Below, piece after piece: positions 52,401 through 63,930 of a stretch of 64,000 bases of DNA. The translations under genes were made by a program, and so were the position numbers. Numbering within the stretch: position 1 is the stretch's first letter; each line of letters starts with the position of its first letter. The notes beneath the pieces are model-generated. The model did not search any database. It had not been told where the DNA came from and was given only the letters and a program-made list of their open reading frames with translations. Origin of the DNA: Stomorhina lunata (Eukaryota; Arthropoda; Insecta; Diptera; Rhiniidae); NCBI GenBank assembly GCA_933228675.1, contig OW121740.1, forward strand, positions 162,760,806 through 162,824,805, in the 5' to 3' direction.

Positions 52401-52715
52401 TAAAAATTTGATAACGACATCTTTTGTATAAAAACTTTATAGCGAAAATTTTGCTATCAAAAATTTTTAGCGAAAATTTTTCTATCAAAAATTTATAGCG
52501 AATATTTATAATGAAAATTTTTCTACAAAAATTTTATAACAAAAATTTTTTTACACAATTTTTATACAAAATTTTTCTATAAAAATTTGATAACGAAAAT
52601 TTCTCTGTAAAAATTTGATAACAAAAATTTTTCCGTAAAAATTTTATAAGGAAAAATTTTATAATGAAAATTTTCAATACAAATTTCATAATGAAAATTT
52701 TTAATTTTCCACTTA
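49411..52715 (-). repeat. Family C satellite, 28-bp monomer (minus orientation)
   Basis: Same orientation as 38930-41640. At 50400-50690 about ten monomers are nearly identical and share the GAAAAATTTTCT variant, except for one at about 50570 that has GAAAATTTTTCT. The rest is diverged. A foldback fragment interrupts it at 52262-52340. Confidence 0.94.
52262..52340 (+). mobile_element. Foldback arm fragment inside family C array
   Basis: GATCAAATGCGAATAGTC, then TTTGAATAATATTTACATCC and CGACAATTTTGTTATTTTTT, match 32030-32080 and 11880-11940. The rest of the element is absent. Confidence 0.8.
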
Positions 52716-54742
52716 GTCCTTCTTCTTTGAGTCCATTATTTTTTCTTGTTATTTTTATTTGCCAGTTTTATTTTTGTTTGCCATTTATTACCTGTATCGT
52801 TTGAGTTTTATACCAAAAATTTGTATTTTGCAATATTTACATAAATTTTACATTATGAATATGCATAAACATTTGCTAATATGCATTTGTAATGCACATG
52901 TATATGTTGGTAAGTTAGTGCCTTATACTTTGGTTTATTTTACATTTGTTTTGCCTTAACTTTATTTTATTATGTTTTGAGTTTTTTCTTTTGACCACTT
53001 GTAATGGCTTTTAGTTTATTTCTTTATAATTTTACTGAGTTTTTTTACGGTATTTTTTCACTTTTAATGCATAAATCTTTAGGAGTTATGTTGTTTGTAT
53101 GGGCCTGTATATGGGCATTTCGACTGGTTTTCTTATAAAATGTTGTGAATAAAATTTATAGTTGTATTAACTTAGATAAGACTTAAAACGTTCAATACAA
53201 AATTCTTAAAAATATCGAATTTTATTGAAATTTAGTTTTTACAAATTAAGTGAATTTTTTCTGATTTTATAATTACCCATCGTGGTACAAAAATAGCACT
53301 ATTGTTTGAATGACATCTGAAAGGTTTAATGCTTAATCCATACAGAATTATATAAAGACTCTGTGCAACTCAGAAATTATCAAATCCGTTTAAGTAAATA
53401 CTTCGTTATTTTAATTTCTGAGGTCACAAATGCTTACTTTTATGATCTGAAATTGTTTTTTTTTGAAGTTTCTTTACTTTGTTTGGAAAAGCCAATATAT
53501 GATACTTTTTAAGTTCTGCTCCCGTAATAAAATGTAATTGTATAAGTAAGGAAAATTTATATATTTTTTTGTATATGTGTGCGAAACCTGATGTATAATT
53601 TATATGATGCTCTTAGAAATTTTTTGTTGTGAAACACTTATGGATTAACTAGCATGACTTTTTAAGTAAAAATGAAATTATATAATTTTTAATAATTTAC
53701 CCGAGACACAAGCAATAACTAGAAGTAGAAGTTCATATACATAGATATAACATAAAAACTATTTCCTTCTTAGGATTACTTTAAAGCAAATACCAGCAAA
53801 ATCTTTAAACTCTTTAGTTTTAGTTCTGTACATAAACATTTATTTTAAGGATTTAATAGCATGCTACTCAACCCTATTCTATAATACTCTAACAACATCA
53901 TACCTTTCTATCAGTGTATCTTTTGTGCCCACCTGCACGTATGTGTAATATTTTGTGTATGCAGATAATTCACATAAAGTATACGTACAGGCTGCAGTCA
54001 TTAATGTTAAGTGCCTAAAACTTTTTCAAGCATGTTTAACTTAAAATATTTTTATCTTTTCCTTCTTTTTTTCGAGATTTTTTATACACCCACCACTCGG
54101 CTTTCTCGGAAATGTTATTTGATTTTGCTGCTTTATAAAGTATCTACAAGTTGAGTTGAAAAAAAGTTTGTGTTAAAACTCAAATTAAAAATAGTTTTAT
54201 AATGTTGGTTTAATTTGCTGCAAGTATTTACTTTTTGAGGGAGGAGAAAGAGGTTGGCAACAGAGTTTGGTTTTCTAAAATCAAAATTTTAATTAGATGC
54301 ATTTTATATTTATTTAGGTTTAGTTTTTTTTTATATCCCAAAAATGAAACCTTTATAGGATAAAGTATTTAGGTTGTTAATTTAACAGAAAAGTGTATAG
54401 TGAAATAAGAGATTTTAATAGAGCTCAATATAAAGAGGTGATGTGTTCGTGTATATGTTCAGAAAAATTAATTTGCGTTAGTTTAAGGTATAAAGTTAGG
54501 GGTGATAATGCATTAATCATATTGAAATTGTTGTTGCATACTTTTAGGGAGCCAAATAAGTGTCTTCTTTATATAAAACATAAACGACTAGAGGGTATAT
54601 AGTATAAATTTCGTTAATTTTATAGCATGCGTATTTTTTTAATGAACCTATGCTTAAAAAAAACATACTAAAAGCTCATTTTGGAAAATGGCACACTGCA
54701 GAGTTGAAAGTTTTTTTCCACTACTTTAACGTAAAAAGATTT
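52716..54742. other. Unique AT-rich intron sequence
   Basis: Frames at 52759-52959 and 54393-54602 show no recognisable domain. No exon, RNA or element recognised. Confidence 0.5.
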
Positions 54743-54760
54743 TAAAACAAGTAAAAGTTG
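54743..54760 (+). mobile_element. Possible Helitron-like 5' tip at array boundary
   Basis: TTAAAACAAGTAAAAGTTG shares AAAACAAGTAA with the element starts at 13172 and 38784. The match is only about 11 bp, so chance cannot be excluded, but the family D array starts immediately after it. Confidence 0.3.
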
Positions 54761-57000
54761 ACTAGTTATAGGAAATTTTTCGAAAATTGATTACTTATTT
54801 ATAGGAAATTTTTCGAAAATTGACTATTTATAGGAAATTTTTTCGAAAATTGACTATTTATAGGAAATTTTTCGAAAATTGACTATTTATAGGAAATTTT
54901 TTGAAAATTGACTATTTATAGGAAATTTTTGGAAAATTGGCTATTTACAGGAAATTTTTCGAAAATTGACTATTTATAGGAAATTTTTCGAAAATTGACT
55001 ATTTATAGGAAATTTTTTCGAAAATTGACTATTTATAGGAAATTTTTCGAAAATTGACTATTTATAGGAAATTTTTCGAAAATTGACTATTTATAGGAAA
55101 TTTTTGGAAAATTGGCTATTTACAGGAAATTTTTCGAAAATTGACTATTTATAGGAAATTTTTCGAAAATTGACTATTTATAGGTAATTTTTCGAAAATT
55201 GACTATTTATAGGTAATTTTTCGAAAATTGACTATTTATAGGAAATTTTTCGAAAATTGACTATTTATAGGAAATTTTTCGAAAATTGAATATTAATAGG
55301 AAATTTTTCGAAAATTGAATATTTATAGGAAATTTTTCGAAAATTGAATATATATAGGAAATTGTTCGAAAATTTAATATTTATAGGAAAATTTTCGAAA
55401 ATTGACTATTTATAAAAAATTTTTTCGAAAATTGACTAATTATAGGAAATTTTTCGAAAATTCAATACTTATAGGAAATTTTTCGAAAATTGATTACTTA
55501 TAGGAAATTTTTCGAGAATTGACTATTTATAGGAAATTTTTCAAAAATTGAATATTTATAGGAAATTTTTCGAAAATTGAATATTTATAGGAAATTTTTC
55601 GAAAATTAAATATTAATAGCAATTTAGGAATTTTTCGAAAGTTGAATATTTATAGGAAATTATTCGAAAATAGACTATTAATAGGAAATTTTTTGAAAAT
55701 TGACTATTTATAGGAAATTTTTCGAAAATTTACTATTTATGAAAATTTTTCGAAAATTTACTTTATATTAAAATTTTTGGAAAATTGACTATTTATACAA
55801 AATTTTTCGAAAATTGACTATCTATAGGAAATTTTTCGAAAATTGACTATTTATAGGAAATTTTCGAAAATTGACTATTTATAGGAAATTTTTCGAAAAT
55901 TGACTATTTATAGGAAATTTTTCGAAAATTGATTATTTATAGGAAATTTTTCGAAAATTGACTATTTATAGGAAATTTTTCAAAAATTGACTATTTATAG
56001 GAAATTGAGTTTATAGGAAATTTTTCGAAAATTGACTATTTATAGGAAATTTTTCGAAAATTGACTATTCGTTGGAAATTTTTCGAAAATTTACTATTTA
56101 TAGGAATTTTTTCGAAAGTTGACTATTTATAGGAAATTTTTCAAAAATTGACTATTTATAGGAAATTTTTCAAAAATTGACTATTTATAGGAAATTTTTC
56201 AAAAATTGACTATTTATAGGAAATTTTTCAAAAATTGACCATTTAAAGGAAATTTTTCAAAAATTGACTATTTAAAGGAAATTTTTAAAAAATTGACTAT
56301 TTATAGGAAATTTTTCAAAAATTTACTATTTATAGGAAATTTTTCAAAAATTGACTATTTATAGGAAATTTTTCAAAAATTTACTGTTTATAGGAAATTT
56401 TTCAAAAATTGACTATTTATACGAAATTGTTCGAAAATTGACTATTTATAGGAAATTTTTCGAAAATTGACTATTTATAGGAAATTTTTCGAAAATTGAC
56501 TATTTATAGGAAATTTTTCGAAAATTGACTATTTATAGGAAATTTTTCGAAAATTGACTATTTATAGGAAATTTTTCGAAAATTGACTATTTATAGGAAA
56601 TTTTTCGAAAATTGACTATTTATAGGAAATTTTTCGAAAATTGACTATTTATAGGAAATTTTTCGAAAATTGACTTTTTAAAGGAAATTTTTCGAAAATT
56701 GACATTATTAAGGAAATTTTTTGAAAATTGACTTTTTAAAGGAAATTTTTCGAAAATTGACTATTTATAGGAATTTTTTTGAAAATTGAGTATTTATAGG
56801 AAATTTTTCGAAAATTAACTATTTGGAAAATTGGCAATTTAGAAGAAATTTTTCGAAAATTGACTATTTAGAGGAAATTTTTCGAAAATTGATTATTAAT
56901 AGGAAATTTTTCGAAAATTTAATATTTGTAGGAAATTTTTCAAAAATTGACTATTTATAAGAAATTTTTCAAAAATTTACAATTTGTAGGAAATTGACTT
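54761..57000 (+). repeat. Family D satellite, 29-bp monomer, next to the exon
   Basis: The monomer is TATAGGAAATTTTTCGAAAA then TTGACTATT. About 75 copies. A marked pair of monomers with GGCTATTTACAGG occurs at 54939 and 55114, 175 bp apart (six monomers), so higher-order units exist. CTATTTATAG is present in most units. The array stops about 50 bp before the exon donor. Confidence 0.96.
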
Positions 57001-57051
57001 TAGCAAAATTATAACAAAATTTTTTATCCAAATATTTTTCTCTTTACTTAC

Positions 57052-57239
57052 CTCAATGGTCGCATCTCGTATATAAATTTCCTTAGTATCATTGGGATTG
57101 CGATCACGCGGTCTATAGGTGATACGATATCCAAGAAATTCTCCCAATATCGTATCCGGAGGTGGTGGTTTCCATGATATATATACAGAGGTGGATGATG
57201 TATTGTGGGCAGCTGTGGGTATGGGTTTACCCGTAGGTG
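57052..57239 (-). CDS. Internal exon: N-terminal two-thirds of an FN3 domain
   Basis: Read on the minus strand, the segment follows an acceptor (TTTTTTGTAATTTTAG) and ends at a donor (GTAAGTAAAG). It starts in phase 1 (two bases, CA, complete a codon) and ends in phase 0, giving 62 codons. The peptide begins PTGKPIPTAAHN, then SVYISWKPPPP (strand B with the conserved core Trp), then GEFLGYRITYRPRD (strand C), and ends EIYIRDATIE. These are the normal FN3 landmarks in order. FN3 domains are extracellular adhesion modules. The exon has much higher GC than the surrounding DNA. The next exon in the window completes the domain in frame. I think the parent is a Sidekick-like or L1/Neuroglian-like adhesion protein, but another multi-FN3 receptor is possible. 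The exon call is strong and the gene name is inference. Confidence 0.93.
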
Positions 57240-57240
57240 C

Positions 57241-58079
57241 TAAAATTACAAAAAACGTATTTCAAAATTATTAAAAAAACACTTCAAATTTTTAAAATTA
57301 AATCAATTAAAGTTAATGGCTTATAAAATTTTTCTTTACAAAACCAAATTAAAATAATCTCTTTAAAATGATAATCCACAATTTAGCTAATACTTAACGT
57401 ATTTGCTAAACGAAAAAAAATTGTTTAAGTTCTCATCATAACTTGGCTTTTACAGGATTATTGTTGAAGGCAAGATATTCCTTTGAATTTGTTCCATGTT
57501 ATTAAATTTTATTGAAATTCTTTTTAGCAAAAGTTGTTGTAGTTCGTTCAGAAAGTGTGTATGACTACTAATACTACTACTGTTAGTACTTTTACCTCAA
57601 ACATCAGCGTCATATTAATACATGATGCAGAAACCAACAAAGAGAAGAGTGTAAAAGTGTGTATGTTTGTATTTATACACTGACACATTCTTTGCTTAAC
57701 ACATACGTACAGATAGACATAGTTTAATGTGCCACTACGATAGACAATCAACAGAGTAAATGTAGATAATAACATGGCAAAGTGGCAAATCTAACATCAA
57801 ATAACAGGAGATGGTTTTTAACCAACAAACGGAATACTTTCGTACAGCTAAAAATATATGTTTTGAGGGGAGGTATGTTAGGAAATCCCTCTTAAAGCTA
57901 AACGAAGGCTTGATCATAAGCCTAAGAGGGTTAATCTGGAAGTCTTTTGAGCAAACTCAGAGTTACATGATCATATTTTGACAACAAGCAATTGATGGTA
58001 TCAAAATTAGAATATATTTTTAGGCTATTTACTAGAGTAGCTCAAGATTTTGAAGTATAATTGTCTCATCCGAAGTATA
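57241..58079. other. Upstream intron sequence next to the acceptor
   Basis: Acceptor tract on the minus strand, then AT-rich DNA. Frames at 57548-57775 and 57735-57917 on the minus strand have no recognised motif and no matching splice phase. Confidence 0.5.
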
Positions 58080-58770
58080 TCAGTTTACTTAGGTCAGATT
58101 ACAAACAAAAGTCTAGTTACAAACTGGACTATAGTCTATTTGCGAACAAGACTATAGGATCTCCCAAAAGTATGCTGCATTATTTATAATTGACTATAGA
58201 CGTAAAGTGAAGCCTCAAACTGTAGTCCAGTCGCAAGCTATATATAGTCAAGTCACAAACTAACCTTTAGTCTAGTCACAAACATACCTATAGTCTGGTC
58301 ACAAACTAGACTATATTTTGCAATAAAATATGTTTAAGTCTAGTCAAACACTTGATTATTGTCTTGTCACCAACTATTATGTACTCTAGTCACAAACTAG
58401 ACAAAATCTAGTCACGAACTAGACTATAGTCTAGTCTCAAATAAATCTAGTTCTAAACTGGACAAACTAAACCATAGTCTAGTCACAAACTGTATTAGCA
58501 AAATGTTTAGTACCTCTCAAAAGTATGCTGCACGTTTTAAGCATCTCGGATCTTGGTCAATGCGACTATTAAAAGACTATTGACTATGGTTACATTTAGT
58601 TCGTTCTTTTCTACTTATTTTCTAGAATAGTCAAAAACTAAACTATAATATAGTTACAAACTATAGTCACAAACTAAACTGTAGTATAGCCCAAACTGGA
58701 CTATAGTATAGTCACAAAGCAAATTATTGACTCGTCACAAACTTCACTAGTCTAGTCACAAGCTAAAATT
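58080..58770 (+). repeat. Degenerate TAGTC-rich repeat
   Basis: Variants of TAGTCACAAACTAGACTATAG and TAGTCTAGTCACAAAC recur about 20 times without a fixed period. Two copies of AAAAGTATGCTGCA (near 58155 and 58520) are embedded, resembling the subterminal motif of the MITE family. Confidence 0.8.
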
Positions 58771-58774
58771 CAAA

Positions 58775-60425
58775 AATTGACTTTTTATAGGAAAATTTTC
58801 AAAAATTGACTCTTTGTAGAAAAATTTTTGAAATTTGACTATTTATAGGAAATTTTTCGAAAATTGACTACTTATAGAAAATTTTTCCGAAAATTGACTA
58901 TTTGTAGGAAATTTTTCAAATATTGACTATTCATAGGAAATTTTTTGAAAATTGATTATTTATAGGAAATTTTTCGAAAATTGATTATTGATAGGTAATT
59001 TTTCGAAAATTGACAATTTGAAAAAATTTTTCGAAAATTGCCTTTTTATAGGAAATTTTTTGAAAATTTATTTTTATAGGAAATTTTTCGAAAATTGACT
59101 ATTTATAGGAAATTTTTCTAAAATTGACTATTTATACGAAATTTTTTTAAAATTTACTGTTTAAAGGAAATTTTTTGATAATTTACTATTTTTAAAAAAT
59201 TTTTCGAAAATTTAGTCTTTATAAGATTTATAATTTTTTCGAAAATTGATTAAAGAAAATTTTCCGAAAATAGACTACCTATAGGAAACTTTTTTAAAAT
59301 TTAATATTTATAGGAAATTTTTTTAAAATTTAATATTTATAGAAAATTTTTCGAAAATTGACTACGATGGAAAATTTTTCGAAAATTTTACTATTCGTTG
59401 GAAATTTTTCGAAAATTTACTATTTATAGGAATTTTTTCGAAAGTTGACTATTTATAGGAAATTTTTCGAAAATTGACTATAGGAAATTTTTAAAAAATT
59501 GACTATTTATAGGAAATTTTTCAAAAATTGACTATTTACAGGATTTTTCAAAAATTGACTATTTATAGGAAATTTTTTAAAAATTGACTATTTATAGGAA
59601 ATTTTTCAAAAATTGACCATTAAAGGAAATTTTTCAAAAATTGACCATTTAAAGGAAATTTTTCAAAAATTGACTATTTAAAGGAAATTTTTCAAAACTT
59701 GACTATTTATAGGAAATTTTTCAAAAATTGACGATTTATACGAAATTGTTCGAAAATTGACTATTTATAGGAAGTTTTTCGAAAATTGACTATTTATAGC
59801 AAATTTTTCAAAAATTTACTATTTATAGGAAATTTTTCAAAAATTTACTATTTATAGGAAATTTTTAAAAAATTGACTATTTATAGGAAATTTTTCGAAA
59901 ATTGACCAATTATAGGAAATTTTTCGAATATTGACTATTTAAAGAAAATTTTTGGAAAATTGACTATTTATAGGAAATTTTTGGAAAATTGACTATTTAT
60001 AGGAAATTTTTCGAAAATTTACTATTTATAGGAAATTTTTCGAAAATTGACTATTTATAGGAAATTTTTCAAAAATTGACTATTTATAAGAAATTTTTCG
60101 AAAATTGACTATATATAGGAAATTTTTCGAAAATTGACTATTTATAGGAAATTTTTCGAAAATTGACTATTTATAGGAAATTTTTCGAAAATTGACTATT
60201 TATAGGAAATTTTTCGAAGATTAACTATTTATAGGAAATTTTTCGAAAAATTGACTATTTATAGGAAATTTTTCGAGAATTGACTATTTATAGGAAATTT
60301 TTCGAAAATTGACTTTTTATAGGAAATTTTTCGAAAATTGGCTATTTATAGGAAATTTTTCGAAAATTGGGTATTTATAGGAAATTTTTCGAAAATTGGC
60401 TATTTATAGGAAATTTTTCGAAAAA
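58775..60425 (+). repeat. Family D satellite, 29-bp monomer, second array
   Basis: Same monomer as 54761-57000. A segment from 59391 to about 59770 has the same order of rare variants as 56066 to about 56450 (TATTCGTTGGAAATTTTTCG, TTTTTTCGAAAGTTGACT, TTGACCATTTAAAGG, TATACGAAATTGTTCG), so the two arrays share a copied block. Confidence 0.95.
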
Positions 60426-61652
60426 TATTTGTAACCTCCCAAAAGCTGCACTATTTTAAAATTTCATTTCTTGGCATTAGCCAACTATTTAAGCCATCTT
60501 TTATGATAACCTTAAATTTAGTTTGACCCTTTTCATTATGGGGCTACAAATTTTCTGAAACATTCTTCACCAAAGAACTTTTAATCCTGCCCTCATTTTC
60601 TACATGTACACCTAGGCAATAAAGTACTAGTACAAATATCCATGTGTGTTAGTTTCTATGTTTTCTAACACAATAATAATAGTACAACACATTATGTTTT
60701 TGTTTCTAACTATGTCTAAGTCTATATATGTATAATATTAAAGCTACTTGTGTATGTATATGTGACTTACTAAATAAATGTATTGCCTTAGTACTACAGT
60801 AAACACTAAATGAAGGTAATATGTATTGTTCAGTTAATACAACAGGTGTAACATCACACACTTTTACAGAAAAATTACTATACTTCGGTGAGTGTGAATG
60901 TCCTATACTGCTCCTGTTTGTTTAGCTGAATGCAGGGAGAGTGTAGCAGTTTTTAAACAAAAGGAAATAAAAGTGAAAAAGCAAAATAACTTGCAAAAAA
61001 AATAAAAAAAAAATGGTAGGAAATTGTCATGTAGAGCGTTGCGCTAATGAGACACAACGGTGCCTAAGGCAGTCTAAAATTTTATACATCCAAACAACCA
61101 ACAAAACCAATACACCTTTCAATGAGTTACAAACATACACAGTGCTAACAGCCCTTAGTATCTATTGAATAAAATCGCATATTCTTTATATTAACTCAAG
61201 TTGACGGTAGCATCATCACCAGCAGCAGCAGTAGGGATGTGCTAATTTGTTTGACTCTGGGGAGTAAAGAATGTAATGTATGTAATTCTTATAAAGGGTA
61301 AATGCTGGAGGAAAATTAAAAAATTTTCCTGGTGCTAAAAAGGAATTTATTACAAATTCATTGATTTTGAGAATTTGATTGATGTTGCCCTTATCTTTTT
61401 CAGAGCTTTATGTTTCCATAACCTTTCGCTTGCCGAAAATTATAAACTTGTTTAGCTTTTGCACTATCTGCTGCATGTTTCTTTAAAAACTGAATCATCC
61501 TAAGGTGCGTTTGATTATACTCTTTGGTTGATATGGCAACATTTGACTTGTTTGTATTTCGATGATGTTACAACACCAAGTAACATGAACTTATTTTCTA
61601 AAAGAGTATGATGATGCTGTATCCTTTACGGTTTAGTGCTATGTATGTATTA
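60426..61652. other. Unique intron sequence
   Basis: Contains an AGC-rich short run near 61220 (CAGCAGCAGCAG) and AAAAGCTGCACTATTT near 60438, similar to the MITE subterminal word. No gene recognised. Confidence 0.5.
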
Positions 61653-63930
61653 GGGTGCACCTTGTATTACGAAAGTGCAAAATTGAACCGTTGCTTCCCC
61701 TAGAAATGTTCTATGTAACATAAAAACACGCTGTGCAAATTTTTTTCAAAATTGCATAAGTTGAACACGTGCCGCATCCGCCCACAAAGTGTTAAACTTT
61801 TTTGTATGGAGGAAAATGGGAGTATTTTCGGTTTTGCCTTAAATTTAACCACTTAGAATGAAAATAAAAAAAATTAGCTGAATATAGAAGAGAACTAATG
61901 TAACTTTATTTTAAGTCATCACAATTAAATATCCATGAAAAAGGTTCCGAGTTATTGCAAGTTTTCCCCGAAAATTCGTGTCTTTAACGATACGCCTAAG
62001 GATATGCAGCCAAAAAAATTACTTTAGGACAAGTAAATTTCAAAGTAAGACATGTCTTACAATTCTTTGTGCTGTAGGTACTTAATAGTCGAGTTTTGTT
62101 GAAATATAAACGAATTTACTTAGTTTTTATATTAGAAAAATATACTTTTTTCTCAGGCCGACTTCAAAAACCATTTTTTAATTTTTTGAAAATTTTGTTC
62201 AACAATTGTTACTAATTATACATTTTCTTTCCGACTCCATAAAACAAACAAGTGGTTAAATAAAATGCAAAAAATGAAGTCGATATCTTTAACCGTTTCG
62301 TCGTACCAGCGATTTGAAATCATAGAATGTCGCTAAAATGTGAATTTTGAGTATATGTTTGTTAATTTAAGTATATGCTTGTTAAATTGTACCAATGTTC
62401 GATATTAATAAAAATAATATTGAATATTTTTCCTCGGACTATGTAGAATGTACACGGCATTTGAATATATAATTTTTACAAAAAAAATTCACATTTTTGC
62501 GAAGTTCTACGATTTTAAATCGCAGGTACGACGAAACGGTTAAAGATATCGACCTCATTTTTTGTATTTTATTTTAACCATTTGTTTGTTTTATGATACC
62601 GGAAAACAATTTTATTATTTATTATATTTGTTAAACAAAATTTTCAAAAAATTAAAAAATGATTTTTGAAACCGGCCTGAGAAAAAAGCAAAATTTTCTA
62701 ATATGAAAAAAAATTTAGGTTAATGACATCCGATTTCAACCAAAGCTCACATATATATTTCTACCCATCGAAACAATAATAATTATAGTTCTGCTTATAA
62801 AAACTGCTAATATATAACAATTCGTGTGTTTTTTTTGTAACTTTGGTGAAAAATTGGGCTTTTGTCTAAATCCTTTGACTTTAAGTCGCAGGTACGGCTA
62901 AGCCATTAGAGATATCGATTCAATTTTTCTTTCGTGATAATCTGCAGGGTGTTTTTATTAACACTCTGAAATTTGTTTTTACTTTTTTTGAATTCGTTTA
63001 ACCAACTATTGAAAAAACCAAAAAAGGAGTTTTGAAAACGGTATGAAAAAAAAATCTTTTTTTTCGTCCTATGCAAGAGTGACTTAACGTTAGCCTATTT
63101 CAACGAAAATGGATAATTAAATATCTTGAGGTTTCAAAAAAGTAAAACCATTCAAACTTTTTAAAATTTATTAAAAATATTTTTTTATTGCATATGTTCA
63201 GGAGCTTCTTCAAGGACGTTAAACATTTTGGGAAACCCTTAGTAATTATGAAATCTGCCCTTAATAATTAAGAAACCCGATATTAATGTCTTATATCTCG
63301 TTGGAGAGCTCATTTTGTTATCTATAGGATGTATTTAAAAACATATTCTAAGTAGAAACATTTTGAAGAAATCTAAAGAAACCCCTCAGTTTTCCCATGT
63401 AACTGGGATGTCCAAAATTTGGCGTCAAGTCTTCACTCTTTCCGGATATCTGATCTGAATGCAACTTTGTATTTGGATTATTGGGGTCAAATGTAACAAT
63501 TTTGGGGGGTACATCTTATGATACAACGACTTTCACTTTTTCTGGGACACTCTAACTTACATAGAATTGAAAATCATGTCTTATTTTGAAATTTACTTAT
63601 CTTAAGTAAATTTTTTTAGCGGCATATCTTTAGGCGTGTCGTTAAGGAAACCAACTTCGGGAAAAAATTGCAATAAATCTGAAACTACTTCATGGATTTT
63701 GAATGTTGATGACTTAAAATATAGCTACTTTAGTTTTCTTTTATATTCCACTAAATTTTCTTTAATAATTTAATTATAAGTGGTTAACATTTGGGCAAAA
63801 CTACTCCTATTTTTTTCATACAAAAACGTTTAACACTTTGTGGGCGGATGCGGTTTAACTTACGCAATTTTGAAAAACAGAAACAGTAAAACATTTCTGG
63901 CGGGGGTAAAATAAGGTGTACCCTAATGTA
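61653..63930 (+). mobile_element. Large foldback-like element with long inverted repeats
   Basis: The left end TTAGGGTGCACCTTGTATTAC and the reverse-complemented right end TTAGGGTACACCTTATTTTAC begin inverted arms of about 400 bp (61653-62070 and 63560-63930). Within them CATCCGCCCACAAAGTG is perfectly conserved. An inner inverted pair continues at 62080-62350 and 62460-62760 (GATATCTTTAACCGTTTCGT, TTTTTCTCAGGCCG). A second diverged inner copy lies at 62870-63120, and a fragment of another element is nested at about 63250-63548. I see no transposase frame. A target duplication is not clear. Confidence 0.8.
63250..63548 (-). mobile_element. Nested copy of the TTAG(G/A)GTGTC element
   Basis: On the minus strand it starts TTAGAGTGTCCCAGAAAA, then CAGATCAGATATCCGGAAA and GACTTGACGCCAAA, matching 27023-27325 in order. 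It sits between the inner and outer arms of the foldback. Confidence 0.65.

Larger units (their letters stand above)
23436..57051 (-). other. Giant phase-0 intron (33.6 kb)
   Basis: Bounded by the donor at 57051 and the acceptor at 23436, both good minus-strand consensus sites, and the flanking reading frames agree. It splits one FN3 domain. It contains arrays of repeat families A, B, C and D, two longer-period minisatellites, three MITE copies, foldback pieces and several unique AT-rich stretches. I see no further exon-like open segment with splice sites on the minus strand inside it. A small alternative exon could be missed by eye. Confidence 0.85.
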
